Assembly (NCBI RefSeq): GCF_904849725.1
Contig: NC_058519.1
Span: 532,526,316-532,590,315, forward strand
DNA length: 64,000 nt
Source: Hordeum vulgare subsp. vulgare
Taxonomy: Eukaryota > Streptophyta > Magnoliopsida > Poales > Poaceae
Direction: 5' to 3'
The translations under genes and the position numbers were made by a program. Below the pieces are notes generated by a model that worked only from the letters and a program-made list of their open reading frames with translations, ran no database searches and was not told where the DNA came from. This document shows, piece after piece, positions 25,301 through 36,219 of this stretch. How positions within the stretch are numbered: the first letter of the stretch is position 1; each line of letters begins with the position of its first letter.

Positions 25301-27205
25301 CTCTCTAGTTGACAACTCCGTCAAACGACGGACGGAATAAATCCTACGAATTAAACAAAAGGGCAACATAGCAAAATATCTCGCGTACTAACTTCCTCAA
25401 GAACTAAAATTAATTGCACAGAAAAATCCAATGGATTTTTCTACCCCGGAAACATATAAAATATGTGGGATTGCACAACAATATAATGTCACACGAAAAT
25501 GCGGGAAAAAATACCTATACACGGGAAAATAAACTACCGGCAATCCCTACACGCAAAAATACGAGTGACCGCTCTAAAATACACGGAAAAATAGTTCCAA
25601 AAACATAGGAATTTCTAATACGACATTCGGGCTATACGAACACGTGCGGAAAAATAATACGGGCTATATTCTATTTGGACAGCACACTAATCTATGCATT
25701 CGGCACGCAAGACTACATCAAACAACTATGCAAGTTGTAAATTTGTGATCTACGTGAAAAGTTACACAAGGTACATATCTAAATCACTCCGATCCGATAC
25801 ACGGTTAAAAAGATATGGAGAAAAGAAATTAACTGATATCCCTGAAATTAACTAAATCGCCGAAAGAAATAAAAAACTTCCACGGGCCGAATTACAGCAT
25901 GGCCCGAACGCAATACAACTAAATGTCGCCCGCGGCGAGGGATAGTGGGCTCGGGGGTGCTCACCTCGTGGCCTCTTGGGCCAGCCTAGGTCGGCTGGAG
26001 ACCGAACGGGCCCACGGGGAGGCGGCCTGGTCGAGGCGGCCTAGCTGGGCCGGCCTGATGCGGCCCACGACATGAGGCAGGGGAGCGACACGGTCAACGG
26101 GGGGAGAGGCCGAGCGCTGTCCTCATCTCTCTCCCCGCTGGAGCACATGGCGGCAGCGGTGGACCTGTCGGCGACGCACGGAGGCGAGGGGGTCCCGGTG
26201 AGGTCCTGCGAGGTCGGGATCCGGCGCGGTCAACGGGGGAGAGGGAGGCCGCTGGCACGGGACTGGCCTCCGTCGACCCGCCGGCGATGCAGCAGGGCGG
26301 CGCGCTGCGGGAACGAGGCGCCATGGCGAGGTGGGGGAAGAACTCGGCGATGGTCCGGCCCACGAAGGTGCTCCGGCGAGCTGCTGCCGGCGGCGGGGCA
26401 CAGGTGGAGCTTGGGGGCGGGGCGGGCCCGGAACGCGCTACAGGAGGAGGTCGCGATGGGAGCAGGGGGGCGCATGCGAGCGACGGCGGCGGATGGGCTC
26501 GTCCGGGCCCGACCTGGGCTCGGCGGGCCCGGCGGCTGGAGGGGACGAGAGAGAGAGCGGGTGGAGGCTGGCTAGGGTTTCGGGGCACGGATTTCGAGGC
26601 AAATGGGTAGGGTTGCTGAAAATAGCATGGGAGGTCTATATATAGGCATATGGGGGGCTAGGTTACCCGGAATCGCGTTCCGGATCCAACCGTGTGGTCG
26701 GATTCGGACGATTCCTCACGCGGGAATGGGTACGTGGCCGTGTAGGGTGGTTTACCGGAGACGAGAGGGAGAATGGGTGGTGCGGCAACGAATTTTAAAA
26801 CACCAACACACGTTCGACGGTAGACCGATTACGGTGCCGCTACGGTCGACCGTTCGGGTACCAGACGAACTCCGATCGCGACGAAATTCGACAGGCGGCC
26901 TACCTATATATAAATAATACCGCACGACAAATTCCAGCTCAATCAGAGAAAGTTTTGCGCACACTTTAAAAACAGGGTTTCGACGGTGCCGCGGGCGCGT
27001 GCGTGTGCGGTCGGACTCAGAACGGACAACTACGAGAACCGGCAACTACTAGCGGATGCAAGTTTGAAAAAACGGGCAGCAACGGGATACCGATGCAATG
27101 CTGATGATGCGCATGATGCGATGATGATGCGAAAAAGAAAACAGACACACGACGAAAGCAGAATAAAGGGGGAATCTGCTGGAACGCCGGCATCGGGCTG
27201 TCACA
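22355..27205 (-). repeat. 5' LTR of the Sukkula LARD (right copy)
   Basis: 4851 bp and collinear with the left LTR. In minus orientation this copy is the promoter LTR: TATA box TATATATA at 26637-26644, then the GC-rich leader (about 25920-26580). The GAAGAAGAAG microsatellite is slightly shorter or longer than in the left copy, one of the small indels behind the 28-bp length difference. Confidence 0.93.
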
Positions 27206-27210
27206 GCGCT

Positions 27211-27782
27211 GGTGGGCCTAAGGCCTACCTAGGGGTGCGCCACCCCTCCCCCGTGCCCTGGCCGCCGCACCTCCCATCTGGGGGGCTGCCGCACCACCTA
27301 GGGAAGGAACCCTAGGGGTGGCACCCCCCTCCCCTCCTCCTATGTATAGTGGGCACTTTTGGGCTTTTGGAGATACAGTTTTCCCTCTCCCTCGGCGCAT
27401 CCGTGCTCTTCTTTCTCCTCCTCTCTGCCGGTGCTTGGCGAAGCCCTGCCGGGAGACCTCGTCTCTCCATCGACACCACGCCGTGCTGCCGGAGATGTTC
27501 CCCAACCTCTCCCTCCTCCTTGCTGGATCAAGGTGCGGGAGACATCACCGGGCTGCACGTGTGTTGAACGAGGAGGTGCCGTGGTTCGGCACTAGATCGG
27601 AATCACACCGCAATCTGAATCGCCGCGAGGACGACTCCATCAACCGCGTTCTTGCAACGCTTCCGCTTAGCGATCTTCAAAGGTATGAAGATGCACTCAC
27701 CCCTCTCTCGTTGTTGGTCTCTCCATAGGAAGATCTGAATATGCGTAGGAAATTTTTTGAATTTATGCTACGTTACCCAACA
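27211..27782 (+). repeat. 5' LTR of Copia-2, second part, with TATA box
   Basis: It resumes GGTGGGCCTAAGG immediately after the second GCGCT and ends ...TACGTTACCCAACA. The promoter TATA box is at about 27341-27349 and reads TATGTATAG, against TATATATAG in the 3' LTR. The U5-like part includes the CTGGATCAAGG and GTGTTGAACGAGGAGGTG phrases typical of BARE-type LTRs. Confidence 0.92.
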
Positions 27783-27783
27783 G

Positions 27784-27797
27784 TGGCATCCGAGCCA
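27784..27797 (+). promoter_or_regulatory. Primer binding site of Copia-2 (initiator tRNA-Met type, degraded)
   Basis: TGGCATCCGAGCCA directly follows the 5' LTR. It is the TGGTATCAGAGCC initiator-Met site with two substitutions. The following 1.2 kb (27798-29038) is untranslated leader with no convincing ORF. Confidence 0.8.
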
Positions 27798-29038
27798 GGT
27801 TTTCTATGCGTAGATTCTATGCACGAGTAGAACACAAAAGGTTGCGGGCGATGATTTGTCAATTGCTTGCCGCTACTAGTCTTATTCTTTTCCGGCGGTA
27901 TTGTGGGATGAAGCGGCCCGGACCGACATTACACGTACGCTTACGTGAGACTGGTTTCACCGACAGACATGCACACCGTGCATAAAGGTGGCTAGCGGGT
28001 GTATGTCTCTCCTACTCTAGTCGGATTGGATTTGATGAAAAGGGTCCTTATGAAGGGTAAATAGCTTTGGCATATCATCGTTGTGGCTGTCATGTAGGTA
28101 AGAAAGCGTTCTTGCTAAAAACCCAAATCAGCCACGTAAAACTTGCAACAACAATTAGACGACGTCTAACTTGTTTTTGCAGGGTTTGACATGTGATGTG
28201 ATATGGCCAAAGTTGTGATGTTGCATGTATGATGTATGAGATGATCATGTTATTGTAATAGGTTTCACGACTTGCATGTCGATGAGTATGACAACCGGCA
28301 GGAGCCATAGGAGTTGTCTTAATTTATTGTATGAGATGCAACGCCATGTGCTTACTACTTTTACTTCATTGCTAACGGTTAGCTATAGTAGTAGTGATAG
28401 TAGTAATTGGCGTGACGACTTCACGGAGACACGATGATGGAGATCATGGTGTCACGCCGGTGACGATGATGATCATGCGATGCCTGAAGATGGAGATCGA
28501 AAGAGCCAAGATGATAATGGCCATATCATGTCACTATATGATTGCATTGTGATGTTTATCATGTTTTTCATCTTATTGCTTAGAACGACGGTAGCATAAT
28601 AAGATGATCCCTCTTAAAATTTCGAGAACCTATTCCCCTAAGTGTGCACTGTTGCGAAGGATCGTTGTCTCGAAGCACCACGTGATGATCGGGTGTGATA
28701 GATTCTAACGTTCGCATACAACGGGTGTAAGCCAGATTTACACACGCGAAACACCTAGGTTGACTCGACGAGCTTAGCATGTACAGACATGACCTCTAAT
28801 ACAAGAGACCGAAAGGTCGAACATGAGTCATATGGTTGAATACGATCAGCATGAAGTTGCTCACCATGATGACTACTCCGTCTCACGTGATGATCGGACA
28901 CGGGTTAGTCAACATGGATCATGTGTCACTTAGATGACTGGAGGGATGTCGATTTAAGTGGGAGTTCATACTTAATTTGATTAAATGAACTTAATTGTCA
29001 TGAACTTAGTCTAAAAGTTGTCTTTATAAATATTGTCG

Positions 29039-30742
29039 ATGGCCAACGTCAACCTCAATTTCAACGCATTCCTAGAGAAAAACAAGCTGAAAGATGATGG
29101 TAGCAACTATGCGGACTGGGTTCGCAACTTGAAGCTCATCCTTGAAGCAGCTAAAAAGGCTTATGTCCTTGATGCGCCGCTAGGTGACCCTCCTGCTCCC
29201 GCAGCAGCCCATGACATTCTGAACGTTTGGCAAACGCGGAGTGATGACTACTCTCTCGTTAGGTGTGGCATGTTGTATAGTTTAGAAACGGGGCTCCAAG
29301 GGCGTTTTGAGCAGCAAAGTGCATATGAGATGTTCCAAGAGTTGAAACTAGTTTTTCAAGCTCATGCCCGTGTCGAGAGATATGAAGTCTCCGACAAGTT
29401 CTTTAGCTGTAAGATGGAGGAGAACAGTTCTGTCAGTGAGCACATACTCAAAATGTCTGGGTTACACGGTCGTCTGACTTCACTTGGAGTCGAACTTCCA
29501 GATGATGCTATAATTGACAAAATTCTCCAGTCTCTCCCACCAAGCTACAAAGGTTTTGTGTTGAACTACAACATGCAAGGGATGGAGAATACCATTCCCG
29601 AGTTGTACTCGATGCTCAAGTCTACAGAAGTAGAAATCAAGAAAGAGCATCAAGTGTTGATGGTCAACAAGACCACTAGTTTCAAGAAGGGCAAGGGTAA
29701 GAAGAACTTCAAGAAAGACGGCAAAGCCGTTGCCGCGCCTGGTAAGCCAGATGCCGGGAAGAATAAAAAGAATGGACCCAAGCCTGAGACTGAGTGCTTC
29801 TATTGCAAGGGAAAAGGTCACTGGAAGCGGAACTGTCCCAAATACTTAGCGGACAAGAAGGCCGACAACGTTAAAGGTATATGTGATATACATGTTATTG
29901 ATGTGTACCTTACCAGCGCTCGTAGTAGCTCCTGGGTATTTGATATTGGTGTTGTTGCTCACATTTGCAACTCAAAGCAGGAACTTCAGAATAAACGGAG
30001 ACTGGCCAAGGACGAGGTGACGATGCGCGTCGGGAATGGCTCCAAGGTCGATGTGATCGCCGTCGGCACGCTACCTTTACATCTACCGTCGGAATTAGTT
30101 TTAAACCTTAATAATTGTTATTTAGTACCAGCTTTGAGCATGAATATTGTATCAGGGTCTTGCTTAATGCGAGACGGCTACTCATTTAAGTCAGAGAATA
30201 ATGGTTGTTCTATTTATATGAGTGATATGTTTTGCGGTCATGCTCCGCTGGTGAATGGTTTATTCTTGATGAATCTCGATCGTGATGTTACACATATTCA
30301 TAGTGTGAGTACCAAAATATGTAAAGTTGATAATGATAGTCCCACATACTTGTGGCACTGCCGCCTTGGTCATATCGGTGTTAAGCACACGAAGAAGCTC
30401 CATACTGATGGACTATTAGAGTCTCTTGACTTTGAATCATTTGACACATGCGAACCGTGCCTCATGGGCAAGATGACTAAGACTCCATTCTCAGGAATAA
30501 TGGAGAGAGCAACTGACTTATTGGAAATAATACATACTGATGTGTGTGGTCCAATGAACGTTGAAGCTCGTGGTGGCTATCGTTATGTTCTCACTCTCAC
30601 CGATGATTTGAGTAGGTATGGGTATATCTACTTGATGAAGCACAAATCTGAGACATTTGAAAAGTTCAAGGAATTTCAGAGTGAGGTCGAGAATCAACGT
30701 GACAGAAAAATTAAGTGTCTACGATCTGATCGTGGAGGATAA
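29039..30742 (+). pseudogene. Copia-2 gag-pol, first open segment: gag, protease, start of integrase
   Basis: The ATG at 29039 (MANVNLNFN...) opens about 567 codons, ending at TAA 30740-30742. Domains in order: UBN2-type gag (about residues 20-200); basic linker; zinc knuckle CFYCKGKGHWKRNC (about 253-266); protease motif WVFDIGVVAHIC (about 299-310); GAG-pre-integrase His/Cys region with HCRLGH and CEPCLMGK; integrase start with IHTDVCGPM (first catalytic Asp) and LRSDRGG (second Asp). Two lesions are visible. The catalytic protease triad DTG has become DIG. The reading stops at the second catalytic Asp, where about 30 bp relative to the family appear to be deleted. Related elements read through to reverse transcriptase in one frame. 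Earlier in-frame TTG codons could extend the frame but the ATG is the natural start. Confidence 0.9.
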
Positions 30743-32990
30743 TATCTGATCGTGGAATCGTTTCACAACTGACGCCGCCTGGCACACCGCAACGCAACGG
30801 AGTGTCTGAACGTCGTAATCGCACTTTATTAGATATGGTACGATCTATGATGTCTCTTACCGACTTACCGCTATCATTTTGGGGATACACATTAGAAACT
30901 GCAGCATTCACTTTAAACAGGGCACCGTCCAAATCCGTTGAGACGACACCGTATGAACTATGGTTTGGCAAGAAACCTAAGTTGTCGTTTCTTAAAGTTT
31001 GGGGCTGCGATGCTTATGTGAAGAAACTTCAGCCAGAAAAGCTCGAACCCAAAGCGGAGAAATGCGTATTCATAGGATACCCTAAGGAAACTATTGGGTA
31101 TACCTTCTATCTTAGATCCGAAGGTAAAACCTTTGTTGCCAAGAATGGATCCTTTCTAGAGAAAGAGTTTCTCTCGAAAGAAGTAAGTGGGAGGAAGGTA
31201 GAAATTGATGAGGTAATTACACCCCCTCTCTAATAGGATAGTAGCGCAGCGCGGGAAGGTGTTCCTGTGGCGCCTACACCAACTGAAAAGGAAGTTAATG
31301 ATAATGATCATGAAGCTTCGGATCAAGTTACTACTGAGCCGCGAAGGTCCACAAGGGTACGCTCCGCACCAGAGTGGTACGGCAACCCTGTAATGGAAAT
31401 CATGTTGTTAGACAACGGTGAACCTTCGAACTATGAAGAAGCGATGGCGGGCCCGGATTCCAACAAATGGCTTGAAGCTATGAAATCTGAGATAGGATCC
31501 ATGTATGAGAACAAAGTATGGACTTTGGTGGACTTGCCCGATGACCGGCGAGCCATAGAAAATAAATGGATCTTCAAGAAGAAGACTGATGCAAACGGTA
31601 ATGTAACCGTTTATAAAGCTCGACTTGTCGCAAAGGGTTTTCGACAAATTCTAGGAATTGACTACTAAGAGACTTTCGCTCCCGTAGCGAAGCTGAAATC
31701 GGTCCGAATCATGTTAGCAATTGCCGCCTTTTATGATTATGAAATTTGGCAAATGGACGTCAAAACAGCGTTCCTTAATGGGAACCTTAAGGAAGAGTTG
31801 TATATGATGCAACCAGAAGGTTTTGTCGATCCTAAGGGTGCTAACAAAGTGTGCAAGCTCCAGCGCTCCATCTATGGGCTGGTGCAAGCATCTCGGAGTT
31901 GGAACATTCGCTTTAATGAGGTGATTAAAGCGTTTGGGTTCATACAGGTTTACGGATAAGCCTGTCTGTACAAGAAAGTGAGTGGGAGCTCTGTAGCTTT
32001 CCTCATACTGTATGTGGATGACATATTATTGATGGGGAATAATATAGAGATGTTGGAGAGCATAAAGGCCTATTTGAACAAGAGTTTTTCAATGAAGGAC
32101 CTTGGAGAAGCTGCATACATATTAGGCATCAAGATCTATAGAGATAGATCGAGACGCCTCATAGGTCTTTCGCAAAGTACATACCTTGACAAGATATTGA
32201 AGAAGTTCAATATGGAAAACTCAAAGAAAGGGTTCTTGCCAGTTTTGCAAGGTATGAGATTGAGTAAGACTTAGTCGCCGACCATGGCAGCAGATAGAGA
32301 GAAGATGAGTTTTGTCCCCTACGCTTCAGCCGTAGGCTCTCTTATGTATGCCATGCCGTGTACCAGACCTGATAAAACCTTGCCATAAGTTTGGTAGGGA
32401 GGTACCAAAGTGATCCCGGTATGGAACACTGGACAGCGGTCAAGAATATCCTTAAGTACCTGAAGAGGACTAAGGAAATGTTTCTCATTTATGGAGGTGA
32501 CGAAGAGCTTGTCGTAAAGGGTTACGTCGACGCTAGCTTCGACACAGATCCGGATGACTCTAAGTCACAGACCGGATACGTATATGTTTTGAATGGTGGG
32601 GCGGTGAGTTGGTGCTGCAGCAAGCAAGAAGTCGTGGCAGCATCTACATGTGAAGCGGAGTACATAGCTGCTTCAGAAGCAGCTCATGAAGGAATTTGGA
32701 TGAAGGAGCTCATCACCGACCTTGGAGTGGTTCCAAGCGCGTCGGGTCCGATGACACTCTTCTGTGATAACACTGGGGCCATTTCCATAGCCAAGGAGCC
32801 CAGGTTTCACCGGAACACGAAGCACATCAAACGCCGCTACAACTCCATCCGGACCATGTCGAGAGTGGAGTAATAGATATTTGTAAAGCACACACGGATC
32901 TGAATGTTGTAGACCCGTTGACTAAACCTCTTCCACGAGCAAAACATGATCAACACCATAATGCTATGGGTGTTCGATACATCACAATGT
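30743..32990 (+). pseudogene. Copia-2 pol remainder: integrase end, reverse transcriptase, RNase H, with stops
   Basis: Open pieces continue the polyprotein. Integrase C-terminal half (30802-31233) has NGVSERRNR with the catalytic Glu, then CDAYVKKLQPEKLEPKAEKCVFIGYP. The reverse transcriptase start (31267-31668) has KWIFKKKTDANGNV and [11 protein letters not shown] middle piece (31711-31959) has WQMDVKTAFLNGNL. The next (31978-32274) has FLILYVDDILLMGN with the YVDD active site. RNase H (32391-32873) has VDASFDTDPDDSKSQTGYV, CEAEYIA and KHIKRRYNSIR. In-frame stops or shifts separate the pieces near 31231, 31666, 31957, 32272 and 32385. All catalytic motifs are still recognisable, so decay is recent compared with Copia-1. 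Confidence 0.9.
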
Positions 32991-33011
32991 AACTAGATTA
33001 TTGACTCTAGT

Positions 33012-33024
33012 GCAAGTGGGAGAC
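33012..33024 (+). promoter_or_regulatory. Polypurine tract of Copia-2
   Basis: CAAGTGGGAGAC lies immediately before the 3' LTR. The GTGGGAGA core is the usual plus-strand primer site of BARE-type elements. Confidence 0.75.
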
Positions 33025-34791
33025 TGTTGGAAATATGCCCTAGAGGCAATAATAAAATGGTTATTATCATATTTCCTTGTTCATGATAATCGTCTATTGT
33101 TCATGCTATAATTGTATTAACAGGAAACAGTAATACATGTGTGAATAAATAGATCACAATGTGTCCCTAGCAAGCCTCTAGTTGGCTAGCTCGTTAGTCA
33201 ATAGATGATCATGGTTTCCTGGTCATGGGCATTAGATGTCATTGATAACGGGATCACATCATTGGGAGAATGATGTGATGGACAAGACCCAATCCTAAGC
33301 GTAGCACTAGATCGTATTGTTCGTATGCTAAAGCTTTTCCAATGTCAAGTATCTTTTCCTTCGACCGTGAGATTGTGCAACTCCCGAATACCGTAGGAGT
33401 GCTTTGGGTGTATCAAACATCACAACGTAACTGGGTGACTATAAAGGTGCACTACGCGTACCTCTGAAAGTGTCTGTTGGGTTGATACGAATCAAAATCG
33501 GGATTTGTCACTCCGTGTGACGGAGAGGTATCTCTGGGCCCACTCGGTAGAACATCATCACGAACTCAATGTGACTAAGGAGTTAGTCACATGATGACGT
33601 GCTACGGAACGAGTAAAGAGACTTACCGGTAACGAGATTGAACAAGGTATAGGTATACCGACGATCGAATCTCGGGCAAGTTCTATACCGACAGACAAAG
33701 GGAATTGTATACGGGATTAATTGAATCCTTGACATCGTGGTTCATCCGATGAGATCATCGTGGAGCAAGTGGGATCCACCATGGGTATCCAGACCCCGCT
33801 GATGGTTATTGGCCGGAGAGGTGTCTCGGTCATGTCTACCTATCTCCCGAACCCGTAGGGTCTACACACTTAAGGTTCGATGACGCTAGGGTTATAAGGA
33901 ATTGTCATACGAGGTTATCAAAAGTTGTTCGGAGTCCCGGATGAGTTCCCAGACGTCATGAGGAGCTCCGGAATGGTCCGGAGGTAAAGATTGATATATA
34001 GGACGGATGGTTTCGGACACCGGAAGTGTTTTGGGCGTCACCGGTAACGTACTGGGACCACCGGAGGTGGCCCCGGGGTCCACCGGAAAGGGGAAACGAC
34101 CCCGGGAGGCTAGATGGGCTAAGTGCAGGAGGGAACCAGCCCCTAGGTGGGCTGGTGCGCCCCCCACACTCAGCCCAAGGCGTAGGAGGTGGAGAGGGGG
34201 GACACCCTAGGCGCTGGTGGGCCTAAGGCCCACCTAGGGGTGCGCCACCCCCCCCCCCTGCCCTGACCGCCGCACCTCCCATTTGGGGGGGCCGCCGCAC
34301 CACCTAGGGTGGGAACCCTAGGGGTGGCACCCCCCTCCCCTCCTCCTATATATAGTGGGCACTTTTGGGCTTTTGGATATACAGTTTTCCCTCTCCCTCG
34401 GCGCAACCCTGCTCTTCTTTCTCCTCCTCTCTGCCGGTGCTTGGCAAAGCCCTGCCTGGAGACCTCGTCTCTCCATCGACACCACGCCGTCCTGCTGCCG
34501 GAGATCTTCCCCAACCTCTCCCTCCTCCTTGCCGGATCAAGGTGCAAGAGACGTCACCGGGCTGCACGTGTGTTGAACGCGGAGGTGTCGTGGTTCGGCA
34601 CTAGATCGGAATCACACCGCGATCTGAATCGCCGCGAGTACGACTCCATCAACCGCCTTCTTGCAACGCTTCCGCTTAGCGATCTTCAAAGGTATGAAGA
34701 TGCACTCACCCCTCTCTCGTTGCTGGTCTCTCCATAGGAAGATCTGAATATGCGTAGGAATTTTTTTGAATTTATGCTACGTTACCCAACA
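33025..34791 (+). repeat. 3' LTR of Copia-2
   Basis: The 1767-bp LTR starts TGTTGGAAATATGCCCTAGA and ends TACGTTACCCAACA. It has a clean TATATATAG box at 34347-34355 and a short C-rich run at about 34248-34258. It matches the rejoined 5' LTR with scattered single-base differences and small indels. ORFs in this region are chance. Confidence 0.93.
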
Positions 34792-34796
34792 GGGGG

Positions 34797-36114
34797 ATGC
34801 TCACCAGAGTGGGCTCGGCCCATGTTGCTACAGCAGGGCGAGGCATGCCAAAAGGGGGAGCTGGGCCGGCTGTTGGCTAGTCATTGGGCAGGCACGCGGC
34901 CCATGGGGCGAGGCGTTGGCGCAGACCTCCTGGCGCTGGTCAACGACGAGCGGGAGGAGTCAATCTCCTCGAGCTCCCGCGCTGGAGGCGGATTGCACGT
35001 GACGTCGCGAGGCTCCACGGTGGCCGAAACGGCATGGGGGCGACGGGAAACGGTGGATCCAGGCTCTGAGATCTCAGATCCAGCGATGATAGAAGCTTCG
35101 AGCGTCCATGGCAGGGACACGTGCGGGAGAGAGAGATAGAGATATTGTGAGGGGGAGAGGAATGAATGAAGAAGAAGGAAGAGGGAGGAAGGAGGGTGGC
35201 GCCTAGAGAATGGGCTCCAGCGGTGCGGGGCGACGGCGCACCGGCGACCTGCGGCCAGCAGTGGGGCGTAGAGGCGGCGGCGCAGAGACCTGCGGGAGGA
35301 GTTGCGGCCAGGCTGCTTGGGGAAGTTGGTCGGGTGCGGGACCCGGCTCGAGGACTCCTCCCCTCGAGCTGCTCTCGGGGCAGAGCGGGGCGACCTGCGA
35401 GATAGGCCCGAGAGGGCCTGGTTCGGCCGACGGGCTTGGCGGCTGGAGGTGGAAGAGCGGTGGGAGAGAGCTACAGTTAGGGTTAGGGTTAGAGTTAGCA
35501 CAGATTTCGAGGAGAGGCCGGATCGGGCTGTCTACTTATAGAAAGGGGTTAGGGTTAGCAGTTTTGGGGCGTTTCCGGACCCTCCGATCTTGATCGGACT
35601 GCTCCGCTGCGGGTAGGGGCTAGGTTAAGGCTTAGTGGCTGTGTAGAATAGGCTAAGTGGGGAAGAGAGGGAGGTTGCGGCCCGACACAATATTTTAAAA
35701 CATCAAAAAATGTCCGACGATAATCAGATGACGGTGCCGCTACGGTCGACCGTTCGGGTATCAAACGAACTCCGATTGCGACGAAATCTGGCACGCAACC
35801 TACCTACAATAAAATAAGACCGCATGCCAAGTTTCAACCAAATCCGAGATTATTTCCACGCACCTTTAAAAACAATATTTTAACGATGTTGCGGGCGCGT
35901 GCATGTGTGGTTGGGCTCAAAACAGCCACCAACAAACATGGGGAGAACCGGCAACTAATAACGGATCGAAGTTTTGAAAGTTGGCGGCAATGGAGTGCCA
36001 ATGCAATGCAGATGATATGCATGATGCGATGATGACTGCGATACACAATCTAACAACACGACGACAACGGAATAAAAGAGGAATCTTCTGGAGCGTCGGT
36101 CTCGGGCTATCACA
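34797..36114 (-). repeat. Sukkula solo LTR (outer copy), right segment
   Basis: This is the continuation of the outer Sukkula LTR after Copia-2. It opens ATGCTCACC, matching GTGCTCACC inside the complete Sukkula LTR near 18160. It runs through the GC-rich zone and ends TCTCGGGCTATCACA at 36114, matching the CGGGCTGTCACA end of the intact copies. The summed length with the left segment is about 3.84 kb, shorter than the 4.85-4.88 kb of the younger LTRs because of deletions. The region is GC-rich, so long reading frames here are chance. Confidence 0.87.
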
Positions 36115-36219
36115 ATTTGGCACCAGCACAACAGGTGTGTATTCTACGACAAGACCTCGTTCATCGCGTCCATCCAAGACAAAGCTAGATCATGGGCTGA
36201 GTGGCGCGCACGGACTTAG
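36115..36219 (+). pseudogene. LINE ORF2 C-terminal fragment, 3' segment to the stop codon
   Basis: After the second ATTTG duplication the LINE reading frame that broke off at 10816 resumes. It gives about 33 residues ending ...IQDKARSWAEWRART and a TAG stop at about 36218-36220. Codon phase across the 25-kb insertion is preserved once the duplicated ATTTG is discounted. This confirms that the whole block 10817-36114 plus one ATTTG is an insertion into the LINE. A 3' untranslated stretch follows. Confidence 0.82.

Larger units (their letters stand above)
14533..27205 (-). mobile_element. Complete Sukkula LARD (large retrotransposon derivative, non-autonomous)
   Basis: Two direct LTRs of 4879 and 4851 bp flank a 2943-bp internal domain with no coding capacity. 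Read on the minus strand the LTR begins TGTGACAGCCCGATGCCGGC and ends CATCTTGGGCGTGACA. As I recall, the outer end matches the published Sukkula LTR primer. A perfect 5-bp target duplication GCGCT flanks it (14528-14532, 27206-27210). The primer binding site next to the right LTR gives minus-strand orientation. LTRs of about 4.5-5 kb around a roughly 3-kb non-coding core are the definition of LARDs, which must borrow enzymes from an autonomous Gypsy partner. It is inserted in the 5' LTR of Copia-2. Confidence 0.93.
13341..34791 (+). mobile_element. Complete Copia element, BARE/WIS/Angela type (Copia-2), carrying a nested Sukkula
   Basis: Order on the plus strand: 5' LTR (13341-14532 plus 27211-27782, split by Sukkula), primer binding site, leader, gag-pol, polypurine tract, 3' LTR (33025-34791). 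Without the nested Sukkula the element is about 8.8 kb, the size of BARE-like elements. The rejoined 5' LTR is 1764 bp and the 3' LTR 1767 bp. Flanking 5-mers are AGGGG (13336-13340) and GGGGG (34792-34796): a probable target duplication with one change. The structure is complete but the coding region is broken in several places, so it cannot make its own enzymes now. It sits in the outer Sukkula solo LTR. Confidence 0.92.

Noticed and set aside
35474..35500. Telomere-like TTAGGG repeats
   Set aside because: Only a few imperfect units, and the plant telomere unit is TTTAGGG. The stretch is ordinary LTR sequence.
34750..35501. ORFs up to 206 codons on both strands
   Set aside because: GC-rich part of the outer Sukkula solo LTR; frames are compositional and unlike any known protein.
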